Source: Diplocarpon mali
Lineage: Eukaryota; Ascomycota; Leotiomycetes; Helotiales; Drepanopezizaceae
Direction of reading: 5' to 3'
Length of the DNA stretch: 49,538 nucleotides
Assembly: GCA_024741835.1 (NCBI GenBank)
Contig: JAENRP010000326.1
Location: forward strand, 1 to 49,538
Under the pieces are notes generated by a model that did not search any database, was not told the DNA's origin, and saw only the letters and a program-made list of their open reading frames with translations. The position numbers and the translations under genes were made by a program. Positions 1-9,251 of the stretch are shown in pieces. Each line of letters opens with the position of its first letter. The first letter of the stretch is position 1.

Positions 1-182
1 ATTATATAACTTGCTATATGACTTAGCGGCTTCGCTTAGAAGCCCGCTTACCTTAAATAGCTTGTAGTTAGAGAGCTCTTATAAGAATCAAGACATCTAA
101 TATCGTCGTTTGCACCTTATACTTTTTTGTGCCCTCTTCTAGTTTACTATTAAGTTTACTATTAGAGAACCTCCTTGCTACA
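1..182 (+). repeat. Copia-W LTR, 3' part (cut by window edge)
   Basis: This stretch repeats almost base for base at 1664-1843, where it is the end of a complete LTR. It ends ...CTTGCTACA, a canonical CA end, exactly where Copia-A sequence resumes at 183. The second copy ends CTATA instead, a C-to-T change. It contains a hairpin-like block (AGCGGCTTCGCTT and AGAAGCCCGCT, about positions 23-50). It could be a solo LTR or the 3' LTR of an element lying to the left, which the window does not show. Confidence 0.75.
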
Positions 183-1203
183 ACTTTCTACCTTAGTCTA
201 TTAGCTTTTTACTCTTTATACCTATAGGCTAGGACTTTAGGCTAATATAGGAGTAGTAGACGCTTTTAAAGACGCGGATATAGTTTAAGTTTAATTTCTA
301 TTTAAAATATGCCTTATATAGCGATATTTAAGTGCTATTAACTATTAGTCTACTACCTATTCTATTTAATAAGTATACGTTTGCCTTAATCGCAAGGTCT
401 TAGAATTTTAATAGTAAGTTAGCGTCTTATAATAAAGCGCAATAGTTAGTGTTTACTTGCTAAATGCTTCGCTTAGCGATACTATTATAATAAGAACCTT
501 TATATATTATAATTAGTTTATAATAAACTCTTTATTTTACCTATTTATTAAGCTTTACTTTAATCTTTAACGCATTATTGGACCTAATAGCTATTAGCTT
601 TAACTAGGTCTAGCGTTCTTTTATCACTTTTTAGGTTTTTAGTTTTTCTATAAGCTTAGATTTGATCTTAGCGCAAATAGTCTATATTTATTAAATAGAG
701 TTATCTACTATTTAAAGAAACCAATTATTTCCTTTAATTAAGGTTGTAAATAGTCTAATAGTATTAATAGATATTAGTATTAGTATTGAATCTTTTTATA
801 AGCTAAGCTTAATTTGCATTCGATTTTAAAGTTTTATTAACTTATAAAATTAATATATTGAGCGATCCTTTAGTACCTAGATCTTTTATTTTAAAGTTAA
901 GACCTTATATAAGCCCTTTAATTTCTTTAGCTTTAAATATGCCAATCTTTTGTATATTAGCTAATACTTTAATAGGCTTTTGGCTTTTAATACCTTTAAT
1001 AGCCTATTATTAGTTAATACTTTATTATTAGCAATTAGAAAGGAATAGTAATAGCAGTTTAAGGTTTTGCTATTTTCTAATTATAAGCCTAGCTTAAAAG
1101 TCGTTTTTAATAAAACCGCAAGATCTACTTATAGTCTTAGCTTAAGAGTCGATTTCCTAAAAATAGTAAGATCTGTTTGCAATCCTAGCTTAAGAGTCGT
1201 TTT
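183..1203 (-). pseudogene. Copia-A pol fragment (protease-integrase linker and integrase region)
   Basis: The segment is colinear, with no net length change, with 37367-38387 of the full-length Copia-A copy 2, and matches the reverse complement of 16.5-17.5 kb in copy 1. It covers the part of the polyprotein between protease and integrase plus part of the integrase. It ends inside the 23-bp palindrome array, of which three units remain (near 1079, 1127 and 1175, 48 apart). Stops from RIP are frequent in every frame. It is bounded on the left by a Copia-W LTR and on the right by another Copia-A LTR, so both of its ends were cut by later insertions. Confidence 0.8.
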
Positions 1204-1398
1204 TATTGAGCTTAAGTAAGTCGGCGCAGTAGGTAAAGGAGGCTTCTAAAGGTCGATGGTCGATATATTAGTAAGAGTTAAGGAAGGAAGGTTACCCCTT
1301 TCTTCCTTACAGCTATATACGTATTAATATCCCATTGATTAAGCAGTAGGGTCATATGATAATATATTAGAGTAATAGCTATATTACCTATCTTAATA
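1204..1398 (-). repeat. Copia-A LTR (3' LTR of a truncated copy)
   Basis: It is 195 bp, the same length and sequence family as the LTRs at 14034, 20029, 28626, 34225, 34665 and 40666. On the plus strand it reads TATTGAGCTTAAG...ATCTTAATA, the RIP form of a TG...CA LTR in minus orientation. The sequence to its right (1399-1594) matches the 3' UTR of Copia-A, so this is a 3' LTR. It sits inside the array of an older Copia-A fragment, after GTTTT, the probable target site. Confidence 0.88.
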
Positions 1399-1594
1399 CC
1401 TCTACTTAGACCTTATTCTAATTGACCTATAATTAGGAAAAATAATAACTATCCTTTTGCGCTAATCTAACTCTTAAGTATCTCTTTAAATTCAAAATAA
1501 TTAATTAATAGCAACTTTTATTAAAATTACTAAACTTTATTCGTAAAGTAGGACTAAGAGTCAATTTTCCTAAAAGCGTTCCTTTATAAGACTA
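1399..1594 (-). mobile_element. Copia-A 3' untranslated tail
   Basis: This matches the reverse complement of 19.85-20.03 kb in copy 1 and 34860-35055 in copy 2, the region between the pol stop and the 3' LTR. It holds one degenerate 23-bp palindrome (1534-1561). Homology stops exactly after GACTA, where the Copia-W LTR begins, so the remainder of this Copia-A copy was displaced by that insertion. Confidence 0.8.
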
Positions 1595-1843
1595 TGTTGC
1601 AGGTATGCCTGTCATATGCTTGTCATATGATCTGTCATATGATACATCATATACATAATATGTCATATGACTTGCCATATGACTTAGCGGCTTCGCTTAG
1701 AAGCCCGCTTACCTTAAATAGCTCGTAGTTAGAGAGCTCTTATAAGAATTAAGATATCTAATATCGTCGTTTGTACCTTATACTTCTTCGTACCCTCTTT
1801 TAGTTTATTATTAAGTTTACTATTAGAGAACCTCCTTGCTATA
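1595..1843 (+). repeat. Copia-W 5' LTR
   Basis: This 249-bp LTR begins TGTTGCAGG and ends TTGCTATA (RIP form of TACA). It is followed at once by a primer-binding site and a Copia gag. About positions 1611-1684 hold a cluster of CATATG palindromes, several inside GTCATATGA. The last 180 bp are repeated at 1-182. The flank GACTA on the left is the end of Copia-A homology and is the likely target site; the other copy of the duplication is not in the window. Confidence 0.85.
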
Positions 1844-1857
1844 GGTTATAAGCCCCG
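1844..1857 (+). other. Primer-binding site, half-tRNA type
   Basis: GGTTATAAGCCCC directly follows the LTR. Allowing one RIP change (TGA to TAA) it is complementary to GGGCTCATAACC, the anticodon stem-loop of the initiator methionine tRNA. Drosophila copia and yeast Ty5 are known to prime from a cleaved initiator tRNA paired in this region. Copia-A carries the same site after its 5' LTR. Confidence 0.65.
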
Positions 1858-2207
1858 TATGCTTATAAATAGCATTCGATAAATTCTATCGATTAGAGTC
1901 TCCTTTACAAATGAAAAGGCTGATTGATATTTTAAGTTTTACTTAACTAACGACGTATAATAGCGTTATTTTAATATTAAAATAGTAGCTACTTCCCTTT
2001 TAGAGTACTACGCAATAATCTAAGCTTACGCGAGATTTGTTACTATAGCTTAATCATTAGGACTAATAGCTGAGATTACCAGCTTAATTGCTAAAAGTAC
2101 TCTACTACCTGAATCACCTAATCTTATAGGGATTAATATATAGTATCCTAAACTTGAATATAATAGTTTATCTCCTCCTCCTTTTCCTCCTTCTCCTTTC
2201 GATAACT

Positions 2208-2227
2208 CTATATATATATATATAAAT
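2208..2227. repeat. TA microsatellite
   Basis: An uninterrupted run of TA dinucleotides sits in the proline/serine-rich N-terminal part of the Copia-W gag relic. Confidence 0.8.
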
Positions 2228-3289
2228 AAGATATTATTATCTTTAGCTGCCCTTAGCCTCCTTAAGTTTTAAAAGCTTAAAGGCGCAGAGGACTATAGCT
2301 AGTAAAGGAATAAGGTTTTGAATCTTGCAAAGTCAAACGCCTTGACTATATATCTTTATATAAAAGCTAGAATATATACTCTACTTAAGGTTGACTTATA
2401 AGACCGTTCTATCACTCTTAAGGAAAGGGATAGTTAGGTTAAATAGGAAGTTAAGGAATCTCAGATGAAGCTTGCTATTATACTTAATTGTAAACTAGGA
2501 CTATTAGCTTATATAGAAGGCGATAAATCTGCCTTAGATATATAGGAAGCTCTTTAAGAATAGTACGAAGGATCTGGAATAGTACTTGAATATAATATTA
2601 TCTAGACCTACGTTACTATTAAATATAACGACTTCAACTTACTTAAAGCTTACGTCGTCGCCTTTAGGCTTTTAATCATTAAATTAGAAGCTCTTGACTC
2701 TACCCTTCCCTTTTACTATTACCTAATTATATCTATTGCAAGTTATTCTAATAGATGGCCTATTTAAGTAGATCGATAACGCTTTAACCTTCGCTTAGCT
2801 ATAGCAGCTGGACGAAAATTAGAGATTACGCTGAAAGCTTTTATTAAAGATATTACTAACGAAGCTTAAGTCTTATAGAGTTTAAAAATGAACGGAACCG
2901 TCTTATATAGTAATAAATCGGCTAGTAAGCCGCATTCCTTTAACTATAAGAAGTTAGAAAATAAGAAAGGTTTTAATGACTTAAAGAAGAGCACCTTTAA
3001 GAGTACTACTACCTCCTCTAATTCCTCCTATCCTTATTATAAGCAATTAGAGCTATACTATGAGGTAGAAGACTGCTTTGCAATTAATAAGTTAAAAAGA
3101 GAGGCTTAAGAGAAAGATTCAAAAAAGAAGTACGTATTCTATCACTTTAAAGGTAAGGACGATAAGTCCTTACTATTATTATTATTAAAAGGCAAGAAGC
3201 CTTTTAAGAAGATTTAAAAGGAAGATAAAGAGTTAAATAATGACCTTTTTAAGCATACTATGCTATTACTAACCCTAGGGCCAATTCTT

Positions 3290-3378
3290 ACTCGCGAGCT
3301 AGGCTTAGGAGTCAATTCCTTATTAAGAGGCGATTCCTCTTAAGGGCTAATTTCTACTTGTAGGCTGGGCCTAGGAGT
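3290..3378. repeat. Two 23-bp palindrome units in Copia-W
   Basis: Units at 3290-3312 and 3356-3378 have arms ACTCGCGAGC/...TTAGGAGT and ACTTGTAGGC/...CTAGGAGT. Their starts are 66 bases apart, a multiple of three, in the linker between gag knuckle and protease. The same motif occurs in Copia-A, Gypsy-2, Gypsy-3 and Z. Confidence 0.75.
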
Positions 3379-3624
3379 CAGTTCTTCTACTTCTTATTTC
3401 TTATTAAAATTGAGGAATTATTAGCTATATAATATAGGTACTAATAAGCACGTCTCTAATAATCTCTTTAAGTTTACCTCTTATACTACTCGAGATAATC
3501 TACCTTCTTTAAGTATAGTTAATAAAGCTATTCAACCTCTTAGCGTTAGTACTTATAAAGTCAACGCACTTAAATCCAATAGAAAGGTATATATTCTTAA
3601 GTTAATTAATACTTTCTATATACC

Positions 3625-3639
3625 TTTTTTTTTTTTTTT
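3625..3639 (-). repeat. Oligo-T run: poly(A) tail of LINE-1
   Basis: Fifteen T residues on the plus strand lie exactly between the Copia-W protease and the 3' untranslated end of the minus-strand LINE-1. This is the expected signature of target-primed reverse transcription: the poly(A) of the element read on the other strand. Confidence 0.8.
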
Positions 3640-3849
3640 CCTTTTAATATGCTATATTAGTTAAGAACTATATAGCACGGCTAGTCTACTAGCGTATCGA
3701 ATCGTTATATACACTTTTCGGTCTATATTACTCTGCAACTAAGTATTCGGGAATATACTCCCTTTTAAAATAAGGAAATAAGAAAATAGCACTAGTATTG
3801 AAAATATCAATCTTGCCCTAATAGTCGCCTAGCGAGCTCTGACCCTTGG

Positions 3850-6800
3850 TCTCTAGCTCTTGCTCCTAATGCCACTTTCTTATACAAATACCAGTTTCTC
3901 TTAGGAATATAAGTACTGCCTTAATTCCAATTCGCGTATAGAGTAAAATAGCTATAGTAATTATACTATAGCATATAGCCTTATTTACCTGGTTGATTAT
4001 TGCCTTCTACTATATTTTATAGTACTTGCAGTTTAAAAGTAGGTGAATTGCGGTTTTAGTGCTCTTATAAGTGCATTTATCGATCTGCGCTAGCCCTAAT
4101 CGGTATAGGTACGAATTTAAATATCTATAACCTAATTTCAATTAGTAAAATGTACTACTAGTAGTACGCTTTACTTCTAAAGGTAGGAGTGTTTTCTTAA
4201 GACTTTGCAATTATACTTCTTTACGTAAGTCTTAAGGGTTAGTTTAATAAGGTTTATAGATATATTTATATATATCTTACCCTTAGTTTGCATATTAACT
4301 AGGACCCTTAAGAATGCAAATGATATATTATTCGAATCGATCGGAGCTTTAGTAGCTAATTTAGCCAATTCGTCGGCTTTCTCATTTCCTATAATATTGC
4401 TATAGCCTAGAACCTAGCAGATTATGATTTTTACTCTTATATTTGTAATCTAGGTAGAAGTAATAATAGCTCTGATTTACTAACTTTAGCCTAGATTATT
4501 AAAGGGGGTTTCGAGTTATAGGATTGCTGCTTAATTATCTAAGAAGATTATATAATCGTCGCCTTCCTTTGCTATATAGGCCGTATACTCTATTGCCTTT
4601 ATAATAGCCTTGAGTTCGCTATTATATACTAGCTTATTACTCCTTAAATTGCCGATCTAAGTATAAATCGGTAATATAGGGGCTTTACCTAGCGTATAAG
4701 TATATATTATAAAACTATACCCTATTCTATAACCTTCTAGAGTTTGCAAGCTATTTATATATATTGAAATATCGCAGCTTATATAGGCTATTAGGTAGTT
4801 TAAGTAGGCTTTTGATTCTTCGTCTTTTATAAGCTTTAATATTCTAGTATTATAAGGTACTTCTCTCTCTTATAAAGGGAAATAAAAGTGCCGAATCGGT
4901 TCTAGAGTTTCGGCGCTTACTATTAGGCTAATTAAGTCAACTAAGCTTTTTATAGTTATAGGCGTAATTTCATCCTTTAGTAAGTATTTTTCGACCTCCT
5001 CTTAAATAGGGTAGAGTCTACTTAATTTTAAAGCGCAGAGTATATATCGCCAGCTGCTATAGTTAAGTCTAATCTCTACTAATAATAGTACTGCCTCTAG
5101 CTCCTTTAGTATTATAAGAGCGGTTTTAAAGACCTTTAGTATATCCTTAATAGCTAGATTCTAAATTACTTATATCGCTTTGATTTTCGCCTTATTAAAG
5201 CGGTCGATTTTCTACTATAGAATAGAACTATAGTCTGCGATACTAGTAACGCAGGCTAGGTAGAGTTATCGAATTGCGCGCACTAAGAGCCCTACCGATA
5301 GATTTGAGAGTCTATTTATATAGTAATACATCTGCCGAGCTAAAGAGGCCCTAATCGAAATATGGTCCTTAAACCTTAGATTTGCGTTAAAGTGTATTTT
5401 AAGCCACTTTATTAGTTTTTTCGGCGCTCGTATTATATTATTAGAAAGTCGGATACTTAAGGTGCTCTTTATCGAATAGAAGTGGATTAGCTCAGTCTTA
5501 TTAATATCGAATCCAATTGAGTATTCTATCCTTAATTCGAATAGGTGCTTTGCCTCCCTTTTAAGAATCGAAATATTACATTTAAAGCTCTTTAATACCA
5601 CTATTAGGGTTAAATCGTCTATATATAATAATAGCTTAATATTTGTATTTTTAAAAAGGTCGCAAATATATATTAAGAATAGTATTAGCAAAATAGGGCT
5701 CCTTTAAGGAATACCTATATTTATCGCCTTAAACTCTCCTATTTAATTATTAAAAGCAAGCTATAGAGTGCGGTTCTTTAAGAACGACTTTATTTAATTA
5801 ATTAAGCTTAGCGGTAGTTTAAGTTGCGCTAGTACTTAAAGTAGCCTATTCTTAGATATATAGTCGAAGGCTCCTTTAATATTAAGAAAGAGGGTTATAG
5901 TCTTAAGCTTATTAGCCTTATTCGATTCTACCTTATTTTATAGGAGTAGGGCAGCGTCGATAGCTGATTTTCGCAGCCGACCTCTTATTTGGCTGCAATA
6001 GAGTAGTATAGTAGTTTCGGCTAGATAACTTAGGCGTTTTACTAGTATTCTCTTTAGTATTTTTCTAAGGCAATTAAGTAGGGAGATTACCCTATATGCC
6101 TTTAGTCGATTATAGTTAGGTTTTTTCCGCTTTTTAAGAATATAGCCGGTAGCGGATTTCCAGCAGATTAAGTAGTAGCCTTAGTTAATAAGTATTAAGT
6201 ATATTAAGTAGAATACTTAAGAGATCGCCGAATAGGCCTAAACTATAATCTCTTGCGTAATTAGATTAGGTCCAGGTGTTTTCCCTTTGATTTTTATTAT
6301 ATATATATCCTTTAGCTTAATTTTTATAAGTTTTAACTATTTCTACCTATCGCTACCCCTATACTCTTTTAGATTAATAGGTTCGGACTCTAGGGGCCTA
6401 GGGAATAGTACGCATTTGAGAATATTATACTTTTAATCGAATGTCGATTTTAATTCCCTAGTTTTAGAGTTGTATAAGCTCGGAATTAGGGTATTTGGAT
6501 TATTCGATTTCGTATAGCTTATAGCCCTAAATATCAATTAAGCGTCCTCTTTCTTTAGGAACCGATTCTAATGCTCTTTCTTCTCTAACTTAATTATATT
6601 AAAGTAGAGGTTTTTCACGCTCTTTAGTTCGCTAGTATAAAGTATATACCCTAAGGATTTATTTAATTAGTATAATCGTTGCATTTCTTTTCAAAGTCGC
6701 TTTAGATTATCGTTCTACTAAGGTTTACTTATTATTAATCGATTTAGTCTTAGAATCGCAGTATTCGCCACTTATGAAATTTTATTAGTAAATAGCTCCT

Positions 6801-7640
6801 TAAGAGTATCTAACTCTTAGTTTATATATATTATATTCAGGTCGATATTAAACTCTTGAAAACTTGAAATAAGGCTCTCTTTAAATTTTCTCTAATCTGC
6901 TTTTTTTATATTAAATCGTATTATCCTATAAGGTATCGTTTTTCAGCTACTATTAGTAATAGTAAATAATACCTTAAAATAGTCGGACCTAAGATCTGGT
7001 ATAGTCTGCCAGTCGGTAATCCTATTAGCTATACTATAAGTAGCAAGCGTAAGGTCTATTACAAAAGGTGCCTCTATATTCGGCCTATAGAATATGCCCT
7101 CCCTTAGAGTATTTAGTACATTTAGTTCAAAGTACTTAATTATACTAATTAAGCACTCTGAGTCACTACTCCTTAGTATAATTAGGTCCTACTAAAGGTA
7201 GTATATATTAAAGTCCCCTACTATAATAGTATTATAAAATAGTAAGTTAAGGAGAAGGCTAGCTCTTTGAATTATCTTACTATTAGTAGAAGACTATAGG
7301 TATTTTATATTATAAATATTAATTAGCTAAGTATTAAACTCAGCTAATTTAACGATTATGCAATTAAGGTCTTATAGTAAGCTAGATATTACTAGAGTAG
7401 TAAAAGTACCTAATATATAGATTGCTACTCTTGGCCTAAGGGAGCTGTAGTTCGGGAGCAATTGTTTATAGGCTATATAAGCTTTACTTCGAAATCCATT
7501 AGAGTTATTAATCGTCTATAGTTCCTAAATTGCTATAATCGAGATGTTTAATTTAATAGCTAATTATAGGATATATTCTATAATAGGTAGACTCCGATTT
7601 ACATTAATCTATGGTATTTTACAACTATTTATTGATTTCG
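3850..7640 (-). pseudogene. LINE-1 ORF2: endonuclease, reverse transcriptase, RNase H
   Basis: From the 5' end: an APE-type endonuclease begins near 7610 (INVNRS), has VGDFNIY near 7200-7225 and SDYF near 6975-7000, where the catalytic His has become Tyr. The RT has GIP then a PIL box near 5680-5715 and the catalytic YIDD box near 5613-5625, inside an open stretch at 5266-5691. The RNase H shows VYNSELKAI near 4611-4630, LDN near 4525-4545 and ADELAK near 4340-4378. A Cys/His segment (DKCTYK...HLLLNC) near 4040-4080 ends the protein. Stops mostly sit at former Gln and Trp codons. The 3' limit is approximate. Confidence 0.85.
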
Positions 7641-7689
7641 ATTAGTATATCAATTATTATATATATATTAGTAATTCTAGTATTTTTCG

Positions 7690-9251
7690 AATTATTATTC
7701 TTTATCGCTAAGTAAAGCTTGCATAGCTTAAAGTCGGCCGTATAGGTAGTACTTAAGCAGTTTGCGCACTTGATACTCAAATAGGGGCATTTCGTATTAG
7801 TTTTCTTATAAGTATTATAATAGTACTATTTACTTATATAGTCTCTTGCGTAAAGAATACACTTCTTAGCTCTTTTGCATAGAGCTTTAGAATGGCTGAA
7901 TCCAGTATATCTTATATATTAGTAAGTATAGGTATATTAATATATTTTACTACCTTTGCTAATATACCGGTAATTAAGAGTTTATTATCGATTGCCCTTT
8001 TCGCTTAGTCAAGAGCTAGGAATGCAATAATTATAGTACCTATCTATACTTCGCCTAAGTTGCATTTATCCCTTAAAGTTGCCTAATAGGAGGTCTTGAT
8101 AGGTAATAGCCCCTTATTAAAGGTGCTGATTTTTATAGCGACTAATTAAGAGTTAAGTACTCTTGATTTTAAAGAAAATTCCTTAATTAGGATTCTGTAA
8201 ATTGCTACCTTATACTATAGCTCTCCTAATAGTATTTTCTTTATATAAGGAAGCACCTCTTATATTATAAAGAGCTTTGAAATAAGGAACTTAGTATTGA
8301 ACTTAAGAGTAGTTATAACTACTATACTGCCTCTTAAAGAGAGAAAGACTATAGAAACTACTAAACCTTAAATTCCGCTCTTATTAAAGGCGGTATTAAG
8401 TTTATTTCTTATAGTAATAGGGGAAAAGTTTTTAGCCTGGACTGGACGTACTTATAAAAGGGTGCATCTCTTAATAGGGGCCGACCTACCTTTACTACTA
8501 CTTATACCCTTACTTATAGTATCCTTAGGTAAACTAAAGCTATTTATAGCCTTAGCCCTATTCTTAGCAGGGTAAATATTAATATTTATCGGTTTTACCC
8601 TATTCTTAATATTATTTGCTACTTAAGCCTAAGTCGACTTTAGAGCTAGTATAGTATTTTTCTTTTGCAAATTAGCTATAGTTGGCTTTCTATCTGTATT
8701 TTTAATTTGGTTTTCGATTTTTCTAAAGGTTTGCTTTAGATTTGCAATTTGAATAGCTAGTATAGTCGAAGTATTACATATTTTACTATTCTTTATATAT
8801 TCTTTAAAAACCTCTATAAAGTCTAAAATGCGATTTTATTCTTATCTATTTTTTATTGCTAAGTATGCCTCTATAAGGAGGTCTTTCGCCTAGAGTATAA
8901 AGTTATTACTAGTCTCTTTTATATTCTAGTTCTGATTTTTAAAGGTTGCTAATAATCTTAGGTTCTTATTAATATAAGGGATTGCAGTAGGGCTAGTAGG
9001 TTATCTCTTGCCCCTAACCTCTATATAGCTCTATAGTGGTACTAAGGGCGAAAAATGGGATATTGGATCAAAGCTAAAATCTGTAAAAATAGGAGCGAAT
9101 CTAGAGCCGCTAGTGCCTATGCCTTTATTACTAGGTAGGAGGCTCGGCTCGGTCTCGTTTTCGAGCTCTATAGCCCTCGGGAGGGTCGGTTCTAGAGTCG
9201 GAAAGGTTATTCCTTTAAAGGGGTCGGAAATAGGCTCTATTACCCCTCGGG
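7690..9251 (-). pseudogene. LINE-1 ORF1, gag-like zinc-knuckle protein
   Basis: The N-terminal part near 8900-9250 is Pro/Ser/Glu-rich (ARGVIEPISDPFKG near the start). The middle has a coiled, charged segment, and the C-terminal part near 7700-7880 has several Cys pairs (NTKCPYL, IKCANCL) of CCHC knuckles, some Cys now Tyr. ORF1 proteins of fungal LINEs bind element RNA and carry such knuckles. It lies just upstream of ORF2 on the same strand. Start and end codons cannot be fixed because of the decay. Confidence 0.7.

Larger units (their letters stand above)
1911..3624 (+). pseudogene. Copia-W gag and protease, broken
   Basis: Reading TAG and TAA as former Trp or Gln, one frame from about 2230 runs as a Copia gag of the UBN2 type: KGAEDY, then YIEGDKSALDI and the EQYEGSG stretch near 2500-2590. 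A degraded zinc knuckle (CX2CX4HX4C with Cys and His turned to Tyr) lies near 3025-3085. The protease follows from about 3415: a DTG-like NIGTNKHV (Asp now Asn) and a hydrophobic tail to LINTFYIP near 3624. Reverse transcriptase and integrase are missing because LINE-1 begins here. The only open stretch of length is 2888-3109, which covers the knuckle. Two palindrome units lie between knuckle and protease. The start at 1911 is a guess; the gag is firm from 2230. Confidence 0.8.
3625..9251 (-). mobile_element. LINE-1, Tad-like non-LTR retrotransposon
   Basis: The element reads on the minus strand from about 9251 to the poly(A) at 3625 and is near full length. The order is ORF1 (nucleic-acid-binding protein with zinc knuckles), endonuclease, reverse transcriptase, RNase H and a C-terminal Cys/His segment, then a short 3' UTR. 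This order, with RNase H after RT, fits the Tad/I group of fungal LINEs. It is full of RIP stops and cannot be active. Its 3' end lies in Copia-W but its 5' end touches LINE-2, so the two sides do not show one target site. Confidence 0.85.

Noticed and set aside
1..1843. 1-182 and 1664-1843 as a target duplication flanking an inserted unit
   Set aside because: The repeat is the end of an LTR, and each copy has its own clean junction with Copia-A sequence, so they are two LTR insertions.
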